Positions 17,093 to 26,298 are shown, counted from the first letter of the stretch. The stretch is DNA of 64,000 nt from Eubacteriaceae bacterium (GCA_021770095.1 JAETRQ010000007.1:1-64000), one strand, 5' to 3'. Numbers and translations are program-made. The notes: generated from the sequence alone by a model not told the origin.

Positions 17093-18232
17093 ATGGAAAT
17101 GACAAAGAAAATATTATCAATCGTTCTGGCGACTTTAATATTCATTACCGCATTCCCGATTTCAACTTTAGCGGCAACACATTGTACAAATAACAACAAT
17201 CATGCTGTACGCTGCGGCAATACGGGAAAATGGTTCAAAGACTTTGACGAGGCAGAGGCGTATTGCATTTCTGTACAAAAGAGTTGGAAAGACAAATATG
17301 AAAAAGGCGAAATTTCCGAAAATGAATACAAACAAAAATGCCCTACCGGTTACTCTGCAGTCGGCTGTCACTACTGTGGCAAATGCACAAGTGATTTCTA
17401 CTACGAAGCAATGTGGATAAAGTCAGGCAGTCGTTGGTGGTACAGATATAAAGACGGTTTGTATACTAAAAATGACTGGGCAAAAATCAATGGTAAATGG
17501 TATTATTTTGATAACAGTGGCTGGATGCTGACAGGTTGGCAAAATATTGATAACAAACGCTATTACTTATCATCAAGCGGAGCAATGGTTACAGGCTGGC
17601 AGGAAATCAACGGCATCTGGTATTTCTTTGAGAGTTCAGGAGCAATGAGCCGCAACAGAAAAATCGGAAATTACTACGTTGACGGCAACGGCAAAAGAGT
17701 GGACAAAATCAAATATGAACCATCATGGATTAAAACAGGAAACCGCTGGTGGTTCAGACATGCAGACGGTTCATACACAAAAAACAACTGGGAATATATC
17801 AACGGATGGTATCACTTTGACAATAAAGGATGGATGCAGACAGGCTGGCTGAAGATTGGAAGCAGATGGTATTATCTTGCATCAAACGGTGCAATGAAAA
17901 CCGGTTGGCAGAAAATCGGCGGAGCATATTATTACTTTGACGATTCAGGTGTAATGAAAAGCAACTGCTGGATTGATGAATATTACGTAAATTCCAGCGG
18001 TAAATGGACGACATCAAATGACCACTATGTGCCTTGCGGAAATTCGCATAAGTGGTTTAACAACAAATATGACGCTGAAACATATGTGCACGAAGTCAGC
18101 GCCAAATGGAACCACAAAAAAGAAACCGGCGAGATAACATGGGACGAATATATTAAAAACTGCCCCGGTGGTTATGAATGCTGGTCTTGCGGTCATTGCG
18201 GCAAATGGACACTGAATTTTAAATACGACTGA
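17093..18232 (+). CDS. Secreted protein with cell-wall/glucan-binding repeats between two Cys-rich modules
   Basis: The 379-residue protein has a signal peptide (about 1-28). Repeats of the CW_binding_1 type follow in two blocks (about 108-200 and 208-310), with aromatic/Gly units such as GWMLTGWQNIDNKRYYL, GAMVTGWQEI and GWMQTGWLKIGSRWYYL. These repeats bind choline-decorated teichoic acid or glucan in other Gram-positives. A Cys-rich module of about 65 residues (RCGNTGKWF ... CHYCGKC) precedes the repeats, and a clear copy (PCGNSHKWF ... CGHCGKW) ends the protein. No catalytic domain is seen. A strong hairpin follows the stop. Confidence 0.82.
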   Translation: MEMTKKILSIVLATLIFITAFPISTLAATHCTNNNNHAVRCGNTGKWFKDFDEAEAYCISVQKSWKDKYEKGEISENEYKQKCPTGYSAVGCHYCGKCTSDFYYEAMWIKSGSRWWYRYKDGLYTKNDWAKINGKWYYFDNSGWMLTGWQNIDNKRYYLSSSGAMVTGWQEINGIWYFFESSGAMSRNRKIGNYYVDGNGKRVDKIKYEPSWIKTGNRWWFRHADGSYTKNNWEYINGWYHFDNKGWMQTGWLKIGSRWYYLASNGAMKTGWQKIGGAYYYFDDSGVMKSNCWIDEYYVNSSGKWTTSNDHYVPCGNSHKWFNNKYDAETYVHEVSAKWNHKKETGEITWDEYIKNCPGGYECWSCGHCGKWTLNFKYD

Positions 18233-18233
18233 T

Positions 18234-18279
18234 AACAAAAACCATAGGCAGATAATTAAAACTGCCTATGGTTTTTGTT
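18234..18279. terminator. Bidirectional terminator, 18-bp stem
   Basis: Positions 18234-18251 pair perfectly with 18262-18279 around a 10-nt loop, with A-runs and T-runs inside the outer stem. It lies between the convergent repeat-protein gene and the SCP2-like gene. Confidence 0.88.
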
Positions 18280-18286
18280 TAATATT

Positions 18287-19084
18287 TTATTTTGCCAAAT
18301 CGCCGACGAGCATCATGAAGTCACCAATCTGTACACCAAACTCAGGTGCACCTTCCATAATCAACTGCTGATTTGCAGTCATCTGGAACATATCACCTGT
18401 ACCCAAGAGGATTTTAAGTGCAGATGTTGCGCAATCAAATTTCATACAAAAGAACGGTTTTGCTCTTTTGTATTCACCTCGTCCTGCTCTTGATTTCCCT
18501 GCCTTAACACGCATATATGCGGTACACTCAGGATGGCCCTCAACAGCCCACTGATAACAACGGTCCGGGCTTTTTACTGCCCAATCATGAACAGCAGGAT
18601 GCCCCATTTTGTTAAGTTGTGAAATACCTGATGAAAGCAGATAAAAATACAGTTTACACAGAAGAAGAGAAAGTTCTTCATCATCCTCAGGTGGTTCTGC
18701 AATACCCAAAAGAGAGGACATTTTAAGCAATACCATCATAAACTTAATAAATTTACCGAATGACTTGATTTTCATTTTTGGAAGCGAAGTCATTTTTCCT
18801 TTGAAAAATTCGTTCATCTTTTCAAGAGAAGAAAATTCAAGTTCTGCATCAATTTTTTCCTGTCCCAGATATTCACCGAGTTTAACACTCCACTCACCGT
18901 TTTCAACAATAAAATGAGTGGCCTCCTTTTCCTCAGCGTTTTTCTTGGCAGATACCTGATATATTGCATTGACGCCTTCGAACTTCTTTTTAAGTTCAGG
19001 AACATCCGTAGCAATCGTCTTGAGCAACGGCAATGCCGCTGCCATAAAGACTTTATTCGTATAACGAGTCATATCGCTTGCCAT
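18287..19084 (-). CDS. SCP2-like (sterol-carrier fold) protein, last gene of the SCP2/aminotransferase/transketolase operon
   Basis: The 265-residue protein appears to contain two SCP2-like stretches. One is near 60-120 (IDAELEFSSLEKMNEFFKGK). The other is at the C-terminus (ATSALKILLGTGDMF ... MLVGDLAK). The SCP2 fold binds lipids or other hydrophobic ligands in a tunnel. The family call rests on pattern resemblance and is moderate. No signal peptide or membrane helix is present, so it should be cytoplasmic. It is fifth and last in a tightly spaced operon and resembles in layout the protein encoded first (22338-23105). The ATG at 19084 follows AAAGGAG. Confidence 0.65.
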   Translation of the reverse strand: MASDMTRYTNKVFMAAALPLLKTIATDVPELKKKFEGVNAIYQVSAKKNAEEKEATHFIVENGEWSVKLGEYLGQEKIDAELEFSSLEKMNEFFKGKMTSLPKMKIKSFGKFIKFMMVLLKMSSLLGIAEPPEDDEELSLLLCKLYFYLLSSGISQLNKMGHPAVHDWAVKSPDRCYQWAVEGHPECTAYMRVKAGKSRAGRGEYKRAKPFFCMKFDCATSALKILLGTGDMFQMTANQQLIMEGAPEFGVQIGDFMMLVGDLAK

Positions 19085-19123
19085 AAATAATACACTCCTT
19101 TCTTGATGATGTTGATTGGATTT

Positions 19124-20134
19124 TTAGAATTCATCATCCCAAGCATCATCTGCTTCAAAATCTGCGTGCATCATTTCTGAAATTGCTTCGTTAATACCAT
19201 TCGCATCAATCTTAGCAATTGCAAGCAAATCTTCCTGCAATCCGATTGTTGAAAAAGCATCTTGATGGCCGAGCATTTTGAACGCACAAGCCTTTCCTGA
19301 TTTTGCAACAACTTCTGCAACTGCTGAACCGAGACCGCCCATAACTTCATGGTCTTCAACAGTGATAATACGGCGTGTATCCATTACTGCTGAAAGTACT
19401 GCCTCTTCATCAATCGGTTTAATTGTATGCATATTGAGGACACGGACTTTGAGCCCTGCATCAGCCTCAGCCATACGGGCAGCCTGCATTGCCTCAAATA
19501 CACACGAACCACAGGCAATAACAGTAATATCCGTACCGTCATTCATAAGAGAAGCCTTTTTATAATCAAACTTACAGTCATCAATATTTTTATAAATAAC
19601 CTGATCAAATCCACGGTTAATTCTGATATAAACAGGACCCGGAATATCATAAGCAGCCTTAACTGCATGATACGTTTCTGAACCGTCACAAGGACAGATA
19701 ACAGTCATATTAGGAAGAGATCTCATACAAGCCATATCTATAAGAGAATGGTGTGTTGAACCTGCCTGACCAAAAGAAGTACCTGCGTGAGTAGCAATAA
19801 TTTTTACCGGAACATTCTGATAACAAATATCAGTATGAATCTGGTCAAGAGAACGTGCTGCTGTAAAAATTGCAAAAGTAGAAGCAAATGGAATCAAGCC
19901 GTTTTTCGCCATACCTGCTGCAACACCAAACAAGTTCTGTTCAGCAATACCTACATTGAAAAATCTGTCAGGGAAATGTTCACCGAACATACCGATTTTG
20001 GTTGACTTGGCAAGGTCTGCAGTAAGGGCAACAACATCCTTATGTTCTTCACCAAGTTCACACAGAGCAATACCGTAACATTCAGCAGTTGAAAGTTTTG
20101 TGGTATCAGTCATTGTATATGTCATACCGCCCAT
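19124..20134 (-). CDS. Transketolase, C-terminal subunit (split transketolase)
   Basis: The 336-residue protein comprises the pyrimidine-binding and C-terminal domains of a thiamine-diphosphate transketolase. The cofactor-activating glutamate is in NVGIAEQNLFGVAAG, THAGTSFGQAGSTHHS follows, and the C-terminal part has RIITVEDHEVMGGLGSAV. It must pair with the N-terminal subunit encoded three bases upstream. Split transketolases transfer two-carbon ketol units between sugars or related aldehydes. The genetic setting (aminotransferase, SCP2-like proteins) differs from a housekeeping pentose-phosphate transketolase. The AAGGAGGCG site lies at the end of the upstream gene. Confidence 0.9.
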   Translation of the reverse strand: MGGMTYTMTDTTKLSTAECYGIALCELGEEHKDVVALTADLAKSTKIGMFGEHFPDRFFNVGIAEQNLFGVAAGMAKNGLIPFASTFAIFTAARSLDQIHTDICYQNVPVKIIATHAGTSFGQAGSTHHSLIDMACMRSLPNMTVICPCDGSETYHAVKAAYDIPGPVYIRINRGFDQVIYKNIDDCKFDYKKASLMNDGTDITVIACGSCVFEAMQAARMAEADAGLKVRVLNMHTIKPIDEEAVLSAVMDTRRIITVEDHEVMGGLGSAVAEVVAKSGKACAFKMLGHQDAFSTIGLQEDLLAIAKIDANGINEAISEMMHADFEADDAWDDEF

Positions 20135-20137
20135 TGC

Positions 20138-21031
20138 TTACGCCTCCTTTTCTGCACGCTCACAGCGTTCTTTATAATATTTATCAAGGCTTTCAGCAGC
20201 CTGTTTTTCCATTGCATCATCAAGTGAGCCGTAATGCCAGAGGTAATTGTCTTTCATAAAGTCAACACCTTCACCCTTGAATGTATCCATAACAATTGCA
20301 GTCGGCTTATCTCCGCCGTCCTGATGATTTTTGATGGAAGCCTCGATAGCATCGTTGAGTTCTTTGATATTATGACCGTCTACGCGAATCACATTAAAGC
20401 CGAATGCTTCAAACTTTTTATCGACAGGTTCAACCTTCATTTCATCGTCAACTCTTCCGTCAATCATACATTTGTTGATGTCCGCAAGAACCACAACATT
20501 GGAAAGTTTGAACTGTGCAGCACTCATTGCTGCCTCCCAATTTGAACCTTCATTCAGTTCACCGTCACCGGTCAAAACAAAATTCATATAATCAATGCCT
20601 TTCACTTTTCCGGCAAGGGCAAAACCTACAGCCAATGAAAGACCATGACCCAATGAACCTGTTGAGCAGTCAGCACCTTTAACCTTATTGCAGTCAAGAT
20701 GCATACCAACTTTTGCTCCGGTAAGATTGAATATCTTTAACTCATCAACCGGGAAATAACCAAGATCACAAAGAATAGGTGCATAACCTACTGCACAGTG
20801 CCCTTTAGACAGAATAAATCTGTCTCTGTCTTCCATATCCGGATTAGATGGATCAATCTTCAAAAAACGATAGTACAATGTGACCATTGCATCCATTGCA
20901 CTGAGTGAACCTCCAATGTGACCTGAACCGCCCCAAATTGCTGTTTGGATAGCCATTCTTCTCATTTCGTCCGCCTTTTTCTCGAGACGGAGCCATTCTG
21001 ATTTATCAAATGGCTTGTAATTAGCAGGCAT
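20138..21031 (-). CDS. Transketolase, N-terminal subunit (split transketolase)
   Basis: The 297-residue protein is the thiamine-diphosphate (PP) domain half: GGSGHIGGSLSAMDAM near the N-terminus, DRFILSKGHC, GSLGHGLSLAVGFAL, and the Mg/TPP motif GDGELNEGSNWEA ending near N at DINK. It forms the active site with the C-terminal subunit encoded directly downstream. It lies 19 nt downstream of the aminotransferase gene in the same operon. Confidence 0.9.
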   Translation of the reverse strand: MPANYKPFDKSEWLRLEKKADEMRRMAIQTAIWGGSGHIGGSLSAMDAMVTLYYRFLKIDPSNPDMEDRDRFILSKGHCAVGYAPILCDLGYFPVDELKIFNLTGAKVGMHLDCNKVKGADCSTGSLGHGLSLAVGFALAGKVKGIDYMNFVLTGDGELNEGSNWEAAMSAAQFKLSNVVVLADINKCMIDGRVDDEMKVEPVDKKFEAFGFNVIRVDGHNIKELNDAIEASIKNHQDGGDKPTAIVMDTFKGEGVDFMKDNYLWHYGSLDDAMEKQAAESLDKYYKERCERAEKEA

Positions 21032-21050
21032 AAATTTTCCCCCTTAAATA

Positions 21051-22322
21051 TTATTTTAAATTTAATTCAGGATGATTTTTGGCAACAACACCAAAAGCAT
21101 CCTCTGCAATATCAATAGCGAGTTTAACATCTTCATCCGTAATTGCAGCATTGATAAAGTGATTGTGATGAGAAGCAAGGAACAAGCCCCTTGATACACA
21201 TTCTGCAATCCATTCCTGATGAAGCATAAGGCTGTCATCATTTGCTATTCTGAGATAGAACAATGCAGGCTCACCCGAAACAACAAGGTTAAAACCATGT
21301 TCCTTTGCTGCTGCTTTGAAGCCGTCGGTTATTTCTGTACCGATTTTTCTAAACATAGTCGGTATATCCAATTTCTTCATTTTAGGAATACATGCAAGGC
21401 AAGCAGCAAACGGTTCGGCACTCATCCAATAAGAACCTGTATAAACTACGGAAGAAGCAGTATTCTTCATATGTTCCTGACCGCATACTGCAGACATATT
21501 ATAGCCATTTGCAAGAGCTTTGCAGAAACAGATGAGGTCTGCCTTAAAGCCGTAATAATGGTCCGAACCCTGAATATCAAGTCTGAATCCGGTACGAACA
21601 TCATCAATAATAAGAACCATTCCGTGGTCATCACAGAACTTACGTACCTTTGCCCACTGCTCTTTGGTAGCACATTCATTATCCTTGAAGTTGCCGTGGT
21701 CATAAGGCTGAGCAATCAAACCTGCAACATCTCCGCCGCAAGCATCATAAGCAGCCTGCATAGCATCAATGTCAAACCATGGAACAACAATGTTGTTTTC
21801 AACTTCTTCAGGAAGGATTCCCGGATAGTCAATCTTTTGTGCCCACTGGAAATCGCCGTGATAATATCCCTTAAAGAACATCATTTTCTTTTTGCCTGTA
21901 TGTGCACGTGCACACATTACGCTGAAAGTGGTTGCGTCTGAACCATTCTTCATAAAAAAGGCCCAGTCGGCACTTGCAACAGTATCTTTAAGAAGTTCTG
22001 CACATTCAACCATTTTGTATGAAGGCGAAGTTGTACAATTCCCTGTTTTCAACTGCTCCATTGCAGCAGCATCAACATCATCGTCACAATAACCGAGAAC
22101 ATTCGGACCGTAAGCACACATAAGATCAAGGTATTTATTTCCATCTACATCCCAAAAATATGTACCCTTGGCTTTCTGAGACATAAGAGGCCATTTTGTG
22201 ATAGGAAGGAACAGACCTTCTGACGGACCGAGATGTCCGTAAACACCTGACGGAATTGCATTTAAAGCTCTTGAAAACCACTCCTGTGATTTTTCATGTT
22301 TATATTCAGGAAATTTACTCAT
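21051..22322 (-). CDS. Class III aminotransferase, glutamate-1-semialdehyde aminomutase-like
   Basis: The 423-residue fold-type I PLP enzyme has motifs of the HemL-like group: KNGSDATTFSVMCARAHTGK, the PLP-phosphate/ring region IIDDVRTGFRLD, and the Schiff-base lysine in LICFCKALANGYN. HemL itself is unlikely because no tetrapyrrole genes accompany it; the neighbours are a split transketolase and SCP2-like proteins. A plausible role is transamination of a keto or aldehyde product made or used by the transketolase, but the substrate is unknown. The ATG follows GGAGGTATAACAAC. Confidence 0.87.
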   Translation of the reverse strand: MSKFPEYKHEKSQEWFSRALNAIPSGVYGHLGPSEGLFLPITKWPLMSQKAKGTYFWDVDGNKYLDLMCAYGPNVLGYCDDDVDAAAMEQLKTGNCTTSPSYKMVECAELLKDTVASADWAFFMKNGSDATTFSVMCARAHTGKKKMMFFKGYYHGDFQWAQKIDYPGILPEEVENNIVVPWFDIDAMQAAYDACGGDVAGLIAQPYDHGNFKDNECATKEQWAKVRKFCDDHGMVLIIDDVRTGFRLDIQGSDHYYGFKADLICFCKALANGYNMSAVCGQEHMKNTASSVVYTGSYWMSAEPFAACLACIPKMKKLDIPTMFRKIGTEITDGFKAAAKEHGFNLVVSGEPALFYLRIANDDSLMLHQEWIAECVSRGLFLASHHNHFINAAITDEDVKLAIDIAEDAFGVVAKNHPELNLK

Positions 22323-22337
22323 GTTGTTATACCTCCG

Positions 22338-23105
22338 TTAACCTAAATACACAGCAACTCTGTCAAGAATTCTGTTAATATTATCAACCATAGAAATCAT
22401 ACCTGCCATATAAATATTGCCTGCACAAAGTTCTGCCATAGTGGATGCAGTACCTGTGAACAGTCCATAGGCAAGGTCTATGGTTTTAAATTCCATAATT
22501 GCTCTTGGTGTGTCCGGTTTTTCCTTAATCGTTTCAAAATGATGGTCACGGATTCGAAGTGTTGCATAACAAACATCTGTGATACCCATCTGAACATCAC
22601 CGTCAACAGTATAAAGAGCAGATTGCTTTGAAATCGAGTCAGAATTGGCAAGAGCAGACAAAGCCCCTGAAATTGTGTAGAAGGTTAATATTGTTGACTC
22701 TTCAAAAAATGCCCTGTTCTTCAAATCTTCCTCATTTGGCATTAAAAGTTGTGTAAGTCTGTTTGTCAGCTTTGTAAACGGACCGAGTAAAAATGCAAGC
22801 ACCTGCGGTGCATTCTTTACAGGCATACCCGGTTTGCTGTTATCAATAAGAGCATTGAATTTTTCAGGTGAAGAAAAATTCATCTTACAGGTGCAGCCAT
22901 AACTGCCTTCACTCATTTTGCAACCGTCTTTGGTAAAATGGAAAGTACAGCAAGGACCGCCGGTTACATCAAAACATAAAGAAACAGGTTTCTTCAGTGA
23001 CGCACAAACAGATTTAGCCTGTTCATCAATTTCACAAAGATTTTCAAGGGTTGCAAGCACGCCGTACATATTAACATACGCCATTGCTTTTGCTTCTTTA
23101 ACCAT
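22338..23105 (-). CDS. SCP2-like protein, first gene of the operon
   Basis: The 255-residue cytoplasmic protein has a Cys-rich N-terminal half (GGPCCTFHF, GCTCKMNFSSPEKFNALI). The C-terminal stretch IMEFKTIDLAYGLFTG ... DNINRILDRV has the look of an SCP2 domain. The architecture parallels the protein encoded last in the operon. The start is the ATG at 23105, with AAGGAGAAGATT directly upstream; a longer frame exists but would begin upstream of this site. A strong promoter lies at 23142-23170. The next gene is 15 nt downstream. No function is claimed beyond possible binding of a hydrophobic ligand. Confidence 0.65.
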   Translation of the reverse strand: MVKEAKAMAYVNMYGVLATLENLCEIDEQAKSVCASLKKPVSLCFDVTGGPCCTFHFTKDGCKMSEGSYGCTCKMNFSSPEKFNALIDNSKPGMPVKNAPQVLAFLLGPFTKLTNRLTQLLMPNEEDLKNRAFFEESTILTFYTISGALSALANSDSISKQSALYTVDGDVQMGITDVCYATLRIRDHHFETIKEKPDTPRAIMEFKTIDLAYGLFTGTASTMAELCAGNIYMAGMISMVDNINRILDRVAVYLG

Positions 23106-23141
23106 AATCTTCTCCTTATATAATATAATAAATTTAGTATC

Positions 23142-23170
23142 ATTATAGCACATATATATAACTTTATCAA
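23142..23170 (-). promoter_or_regulatory. Promoter of the five-gene SCP2/aminotransferase/transketolase operon
   Basis: On the minus strand TTGATA (23170-23165) and a perfect TATAAT (23147-23142) are 17 bp apart, about 37 nt before the ATG at 23105. No palindromic operator is obvious around it. Confidence 0.75.
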
Positions 23171-23181
23171 CAGATATAACT

Positions 23182-23868
23182 TTACAATTTAGTTAAAACG
23201 CCGAATACTTGTTCAAGTTTTTTAATTTCATAATCAGGAACAATATCTGTTGCATTTTCCTGGTTATGCGGATTAAACCACACTGTTTTTATCCCCGATT
23301 GAGCACCGCCTTTTATATCACTTGATAAACTGTCACCGACAATAATGGTTTCAGACGGATTAAAATCTTTTATCTTTGAAAAACAAAAATCAAAAAACGC
23401 TTTATTCGGTTTTTCTGTTCCCACGACTTCGGATATAAATATATTTTCAAAATAATGAGAGATTCCTGCACTCTTTAATCTGCCGTCCTGAACACGTTTT
23501 GCACCGTTTGAAACAAGATAAAGATTATATTTTCCATACAACTTATCAAGCAGTTCTTCAGCATAGTCAATAAAGAAATGCCCGAAGCACAAATTATCTT
23601 CATAAATCTCAGTTGCTTTGTGCGGTGACGCATTGATTCCGAATTCTTCAAACAAAAGTCTGTAACGATTAACCTTAACTTCTCCCCTGCTGATTTCACC
23701 AAGTTCAAGACGTTTCCATTGAGATATATTAATTTCGCTGTAACGAGTCAAAATATTTTCATTAACAGGAATCCCCATCGTTTTTAATGTTTTGGTAAGA
23801 GCCACACGTTCTGCTTTTTTAAAATCAAGAATCGTATCATCGAGGTCAAATAATATATTCTTTATCAT
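23182..23868 (-). CDS. YjjG-type HAD noncanonical pyrimidine nucleotidase
   Basis: The 228-residue HAD subfamily IA phosphatase begins MIKNILFDLDDTILDF, with both catalytic aspartates in FDLDDT. LYLVSNGAKRVQDGRL is motif II and TIIVGDSLSSDIKGG carries the Mg-binding aspartate. It resembles YjjG/YfnB, which dephosphorylate pyrimidine or noncanonical nucleoside monophosphates. The start is ATG 23868, with GGAGAAGG just upstream. An earlier in-frame ATG at 23898 lies inside the terminator hairpin and is rejected. Confidence 0.85.
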   Translation of the reverse strand: MIKNILFDLDDTILDFKKAERVALTKTLKTMGIPVNENILTRYSEINISQWKRLELGEISRGEVKVNRYRLLFEEFGINASPHKATEIYEDNLCFGHFFIDYAEELLDKLYGKYNLYLVSNGAKRVQDGRLKSAGISHYFENIFISEVVGTEKPNKAFFDFCFSKIKDFNPSETIIVGDSLSSDIKGGAQSGIKTVWFNPHNQENATDIVPDYEIKKLEQVFGVLTKL

Positions 23869-23885
23869 AATCCTTCTCCAAATAA

Positions 23886-23926
23886 AAAATCCATCCATGT
23901 CATTATAACAGACACAGATGGATTTT
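23886..23926. terminator. Terminator between the Feo system 2 genes and the YjjG-type gene
   Basis: AAAATCCATC (23886-23895) and GATGGATTTT (23917-23926) form a 10-bp stem, with further TGTC/GACA pairing inside the loop. A- and T-rich flanks fit a terminator for the feoB operon reading leftward. Confidence 0.65.
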
Positions 23927-23943
23927 ACTATATTTATTATGCT

Positions 23944-24108
23944 TTATTGACCGTGAGGACATCCGTGGCAGTTACTGCAGTCGCCGCCGCATAATCCTTT
24001 ACCTGATTTTTTATCTTTCACCAAAGTTCTTATAATAAGACCTACAATCACAATCAATATAACAACGACAATAATTGTAAGAATATTGGCTTTTAAAAAA
24101 CTTAACAT
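23944..24108 (-). CDS. FeoB-associated Cys-rich membrane protein
   Basis: The 54-residue protein was found by reading directly downstream of feoB (12 nt gap). It has one N-terminal membrane helix (ANILTIIVVVILIVIVGLII) followed by KDKKSGKG and a short Cys-rich tail (CGGDCSNCHGCPHGQ). This is the arrangement of the FeoB-associated Cys-rich family (Pfam PF12669). These small proteins accompany FeoB in Bacillota and are thought to help iron handling at the membrane. The ATG at 24108 follows AAGG. Confidence 0.88.
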   Translation of the reverse strand: MLSFLKANILTIIVVVILIVIVGLIIRTLVKDKKSGKGLCGGDCSNCHGCPHGQ

Positions 24109-24120
24109 ATTGAACCTTCT

Positions 24121-26298
24121 TTATTTTTTTACTGTATCCCTTGTTTTTACAGTCAATTTGTTTTCATCATACTTATTTTTTCTTACTAACATATAAACAA
24201 GGAAGGCAAGAGCAACAACTGCTGCAATAACACCAATGATATTTGCATCACCTGCAAACAGGCAGCCAAGCTGGAATACGATGAGTGAGATAAGATAAGC
24301 AAATCCGCACTGATAACCGATTGCCAGCCAAGTCCATTTTGCACTGTTCATTTCTTTTTTGATTGCACTGATTGCAGCCATACACGGTGCACAGAGGAGA
24401 TTGAAAATCAGGAATGAATAGGAGGCAAGAGCCGGATGACCGCCACTGAGTTCAGACATATTCTGTGCAAATGCTGTCCATATTTCGTTACTGTTTTCAG
24501 AAAGTTCTCCGCCGGCAAAATGATAAAGGACACCAAAGGTACTGACAACATTTTCCTTAGCGATAAGTCCCGTTAAAGTAGAGACAGCCGTTTTCCATCC
24601 TCCCCAGCCAAGAGGAACAAAAAGCCAAGCAAATGCTTTGCCGATATAAGCAAGGATGGATATATCCATATCATCTGTCATATGAAGTCCATCGACAAAA
24701 GTGAAACTCTGAAGAAACCAGATAACAATAGTTGAGAGTGTGATGACTGTACCTGCTTTTTTTATAAACGACCAGCCGCGTTCCCATGTTGAGTGAAAAA
24801 CTGTATCAAAGGTTGGGAGATGATATGCAGGAAGTTCCATAACAAACGGAGAAACATCACCGGAAAATATTTTTGTCTTTTTTAAGATAATACCTGAAAC
24901 TACAATCGCTGCAACACCAATAAAATATGCTGAAGTTGCAACCAATCCGGATTCACCGAAGCATGCACCTGCAATAAGACCTATAATAGGCATTTTAGCG
25001 CTGCATGGAATAAACGTGGTTGTCATAACAGTCATACGGCGGTCACGCTCATTTTCAATTGTTCTGGAAGCCATAATGCCGGGAACACCGCAGCCTGTAC
25101 CGATGAGCATAGGTATAAAGGATTTACCGGAAAGACCGAAATTGCGAAAAATTCTGTCCATAACAAATGCAACACGACTCATATAACCGCATCCTTCAAG
25201 GAAAGCAAGGAAGATGAAAAGCACAAACATCTGAGGAACAAATCCAAGTACCGCACCAACGCCCGAAATAATTCCATCCTGTAACAGACCATAAGCCCAG
25301 TCAGCAATACGACCTTCAAGCAATGTTTCAATCAAGCCGGGAACCCATTCACCGAACAATACATCGTTCACCCAATCACTTGCCCAGCCGCCTACAGTAG
25401 ACATGGATATGTAGTATACAGCAAACATAATTAATGCAAAAATTGGCAAACCTAAAATCCTATTTGTAACAATTTTATCGATCTTATCCGAAGTTGAAAG
25501 TTTGCCTTTACCTGCTTTTTCATATGCTGTTTTGATAACAGATGCGATATACACATATCGCTCATTGATAATAATACTTTCGGCATCATCATCAAGTTCC
25601 TCTTCAGCCGATTTTATATCACCCCTAATATGTTCAAGTACTGTATTATCAAGATTAATTTTTTCAATTACTTTTTCATCACCCTCAAAGATTTTGATTG
25701 CATACCATCTTTGCTGTTCAATCGGCATATCATGAACCGCAGCCTCTTCAATATGTGCCAGTGCATGCTCAACTACGCCCGAAAAACTATGATGCGGTAC
25801 GGTTGCCTTGCCATTTGCAGCATCAATAGCCGCATTTGCCGCATCAGCAATGCCTGTTCCTTTAAGAGCGGAAATTTCAACAACCTTGCATCCAAGCTGA
25901 CGTGAAAGTTCATCAATGCGGATTTTATCGCCGCTTTTTTTGACAACATCCATCATATTGATTGCAATGACAACAGGGATGCCCAGTTCAACAAGCTGTG
26001 TGGTTAAATAAAGATTTCTCTCCAAATTTGTACCATCCACGATATTAAGAATCGCATCAGGTTTTTCGTCGATAAGATAATCTCTGGCAACAATTTCTTC
26101 AATGGTATACGGAGATAATGAATAAATACCCGGCAAATCCGTGATAATAACATCACTGTACTGTTTAATTTTGCCTTCCTTTTTTTCTACCGTTACACCC
26201 GGCCAGTTGCCGACATACTGGTTAGAACCTGTCAGGGCATTGAACAAAGTTGTTTTACCGCAGTTCGGATTGCCGGCAAGAGCAATTTTAATTCCCAT
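24121..26298 (-). CDS. feoB: Ferrous iron transporter FeoB, system 2
   Basis: The 725-residue Fe2+ importer has an N-terminal GTPase domain: G1 GNPNCGKTT (9-17), GNWPGVTVEKKEG switch region, G3 DLPG, G4 NMMD. A regulatory helical spacer and membrane domain follow, with GTGCGVPGIMASRTIENERDRR and PCSAKMPIIG typical of FeoB gate regions. It is preceded by two FeoA genes and followed by the Cys-rich partner. A hairpin terminator and a regulator-type palindrome (26335-26350) separate it from feoA, so it can be controlled both with and apart from the feoA genes. Confidence 0.95.
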   Translation of the reverse strand: MGIKIALAGNPNCGKTTLFNALTGSNQYVGNWPGVTVEKKEGKIKQYSDVIITDLPGIYSLSPYTIEEIVARDYLIDEKPDAILNIVDGTNLERNLYLTTQLVELGIPVVIAINMMDVVKKSGDKIRIDELSRQLGCKVVEISALKGTGIADAANAAIDAANGKATVPHHSFSGVVEHALAHIEEAAVHDMPIEQQRWYAIKIFEGDEKVIEKINLDNTVLEHIRGDIKSAEEELDDDAESIIINERYVYIASVIKTAYEKAGKGKLSTSDKIDKIVTNRILGLPIFALIMFAVYYISMSTVGGWASDWVNDVLFGEWVPGLIETLLEGRIADWAYGLLQDGIISGVGAVLGFVPQMFVLFIFLAFLEGCGYMSRVAFVMDRIFRNFGLSGKSFIPMLIGTGCGVPGIMASRTIENERDRRMTVMTTTFIPCSAKMPIIGLIAGACFGESGLVATSAYFIGVAAIVVSGIILKKTKIFSGDVSPFVMELPAYHLPTFDTVFHSTWERGWSFIKKAGTVITLSTIVIWFLQSFTFVDGLHMTDDMDISILAYIGKAFAWLFVPLGWGGWKTAVSTLTGLIAKENVVSTFGVLYHFAGGELSENSNEIWTAFAQNMSELSGGHPALASYSFLIFNLLCAPCMAAISAIKKEMNSAKWTWLAIGYQCGFAYLISLIVFQLGCLFAGDANIIGVIAAVVALAFLVYMLVRKNKYDENKLTVKTRDTVKK

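Noticed and set aside
18287-23105. Assignment of the aminotransferase as HemL (tetrapyrrole synthesis)
   Set aside because: No other hem genes are present, and the neighbours are transketolase halves and SCP2-like proteins.
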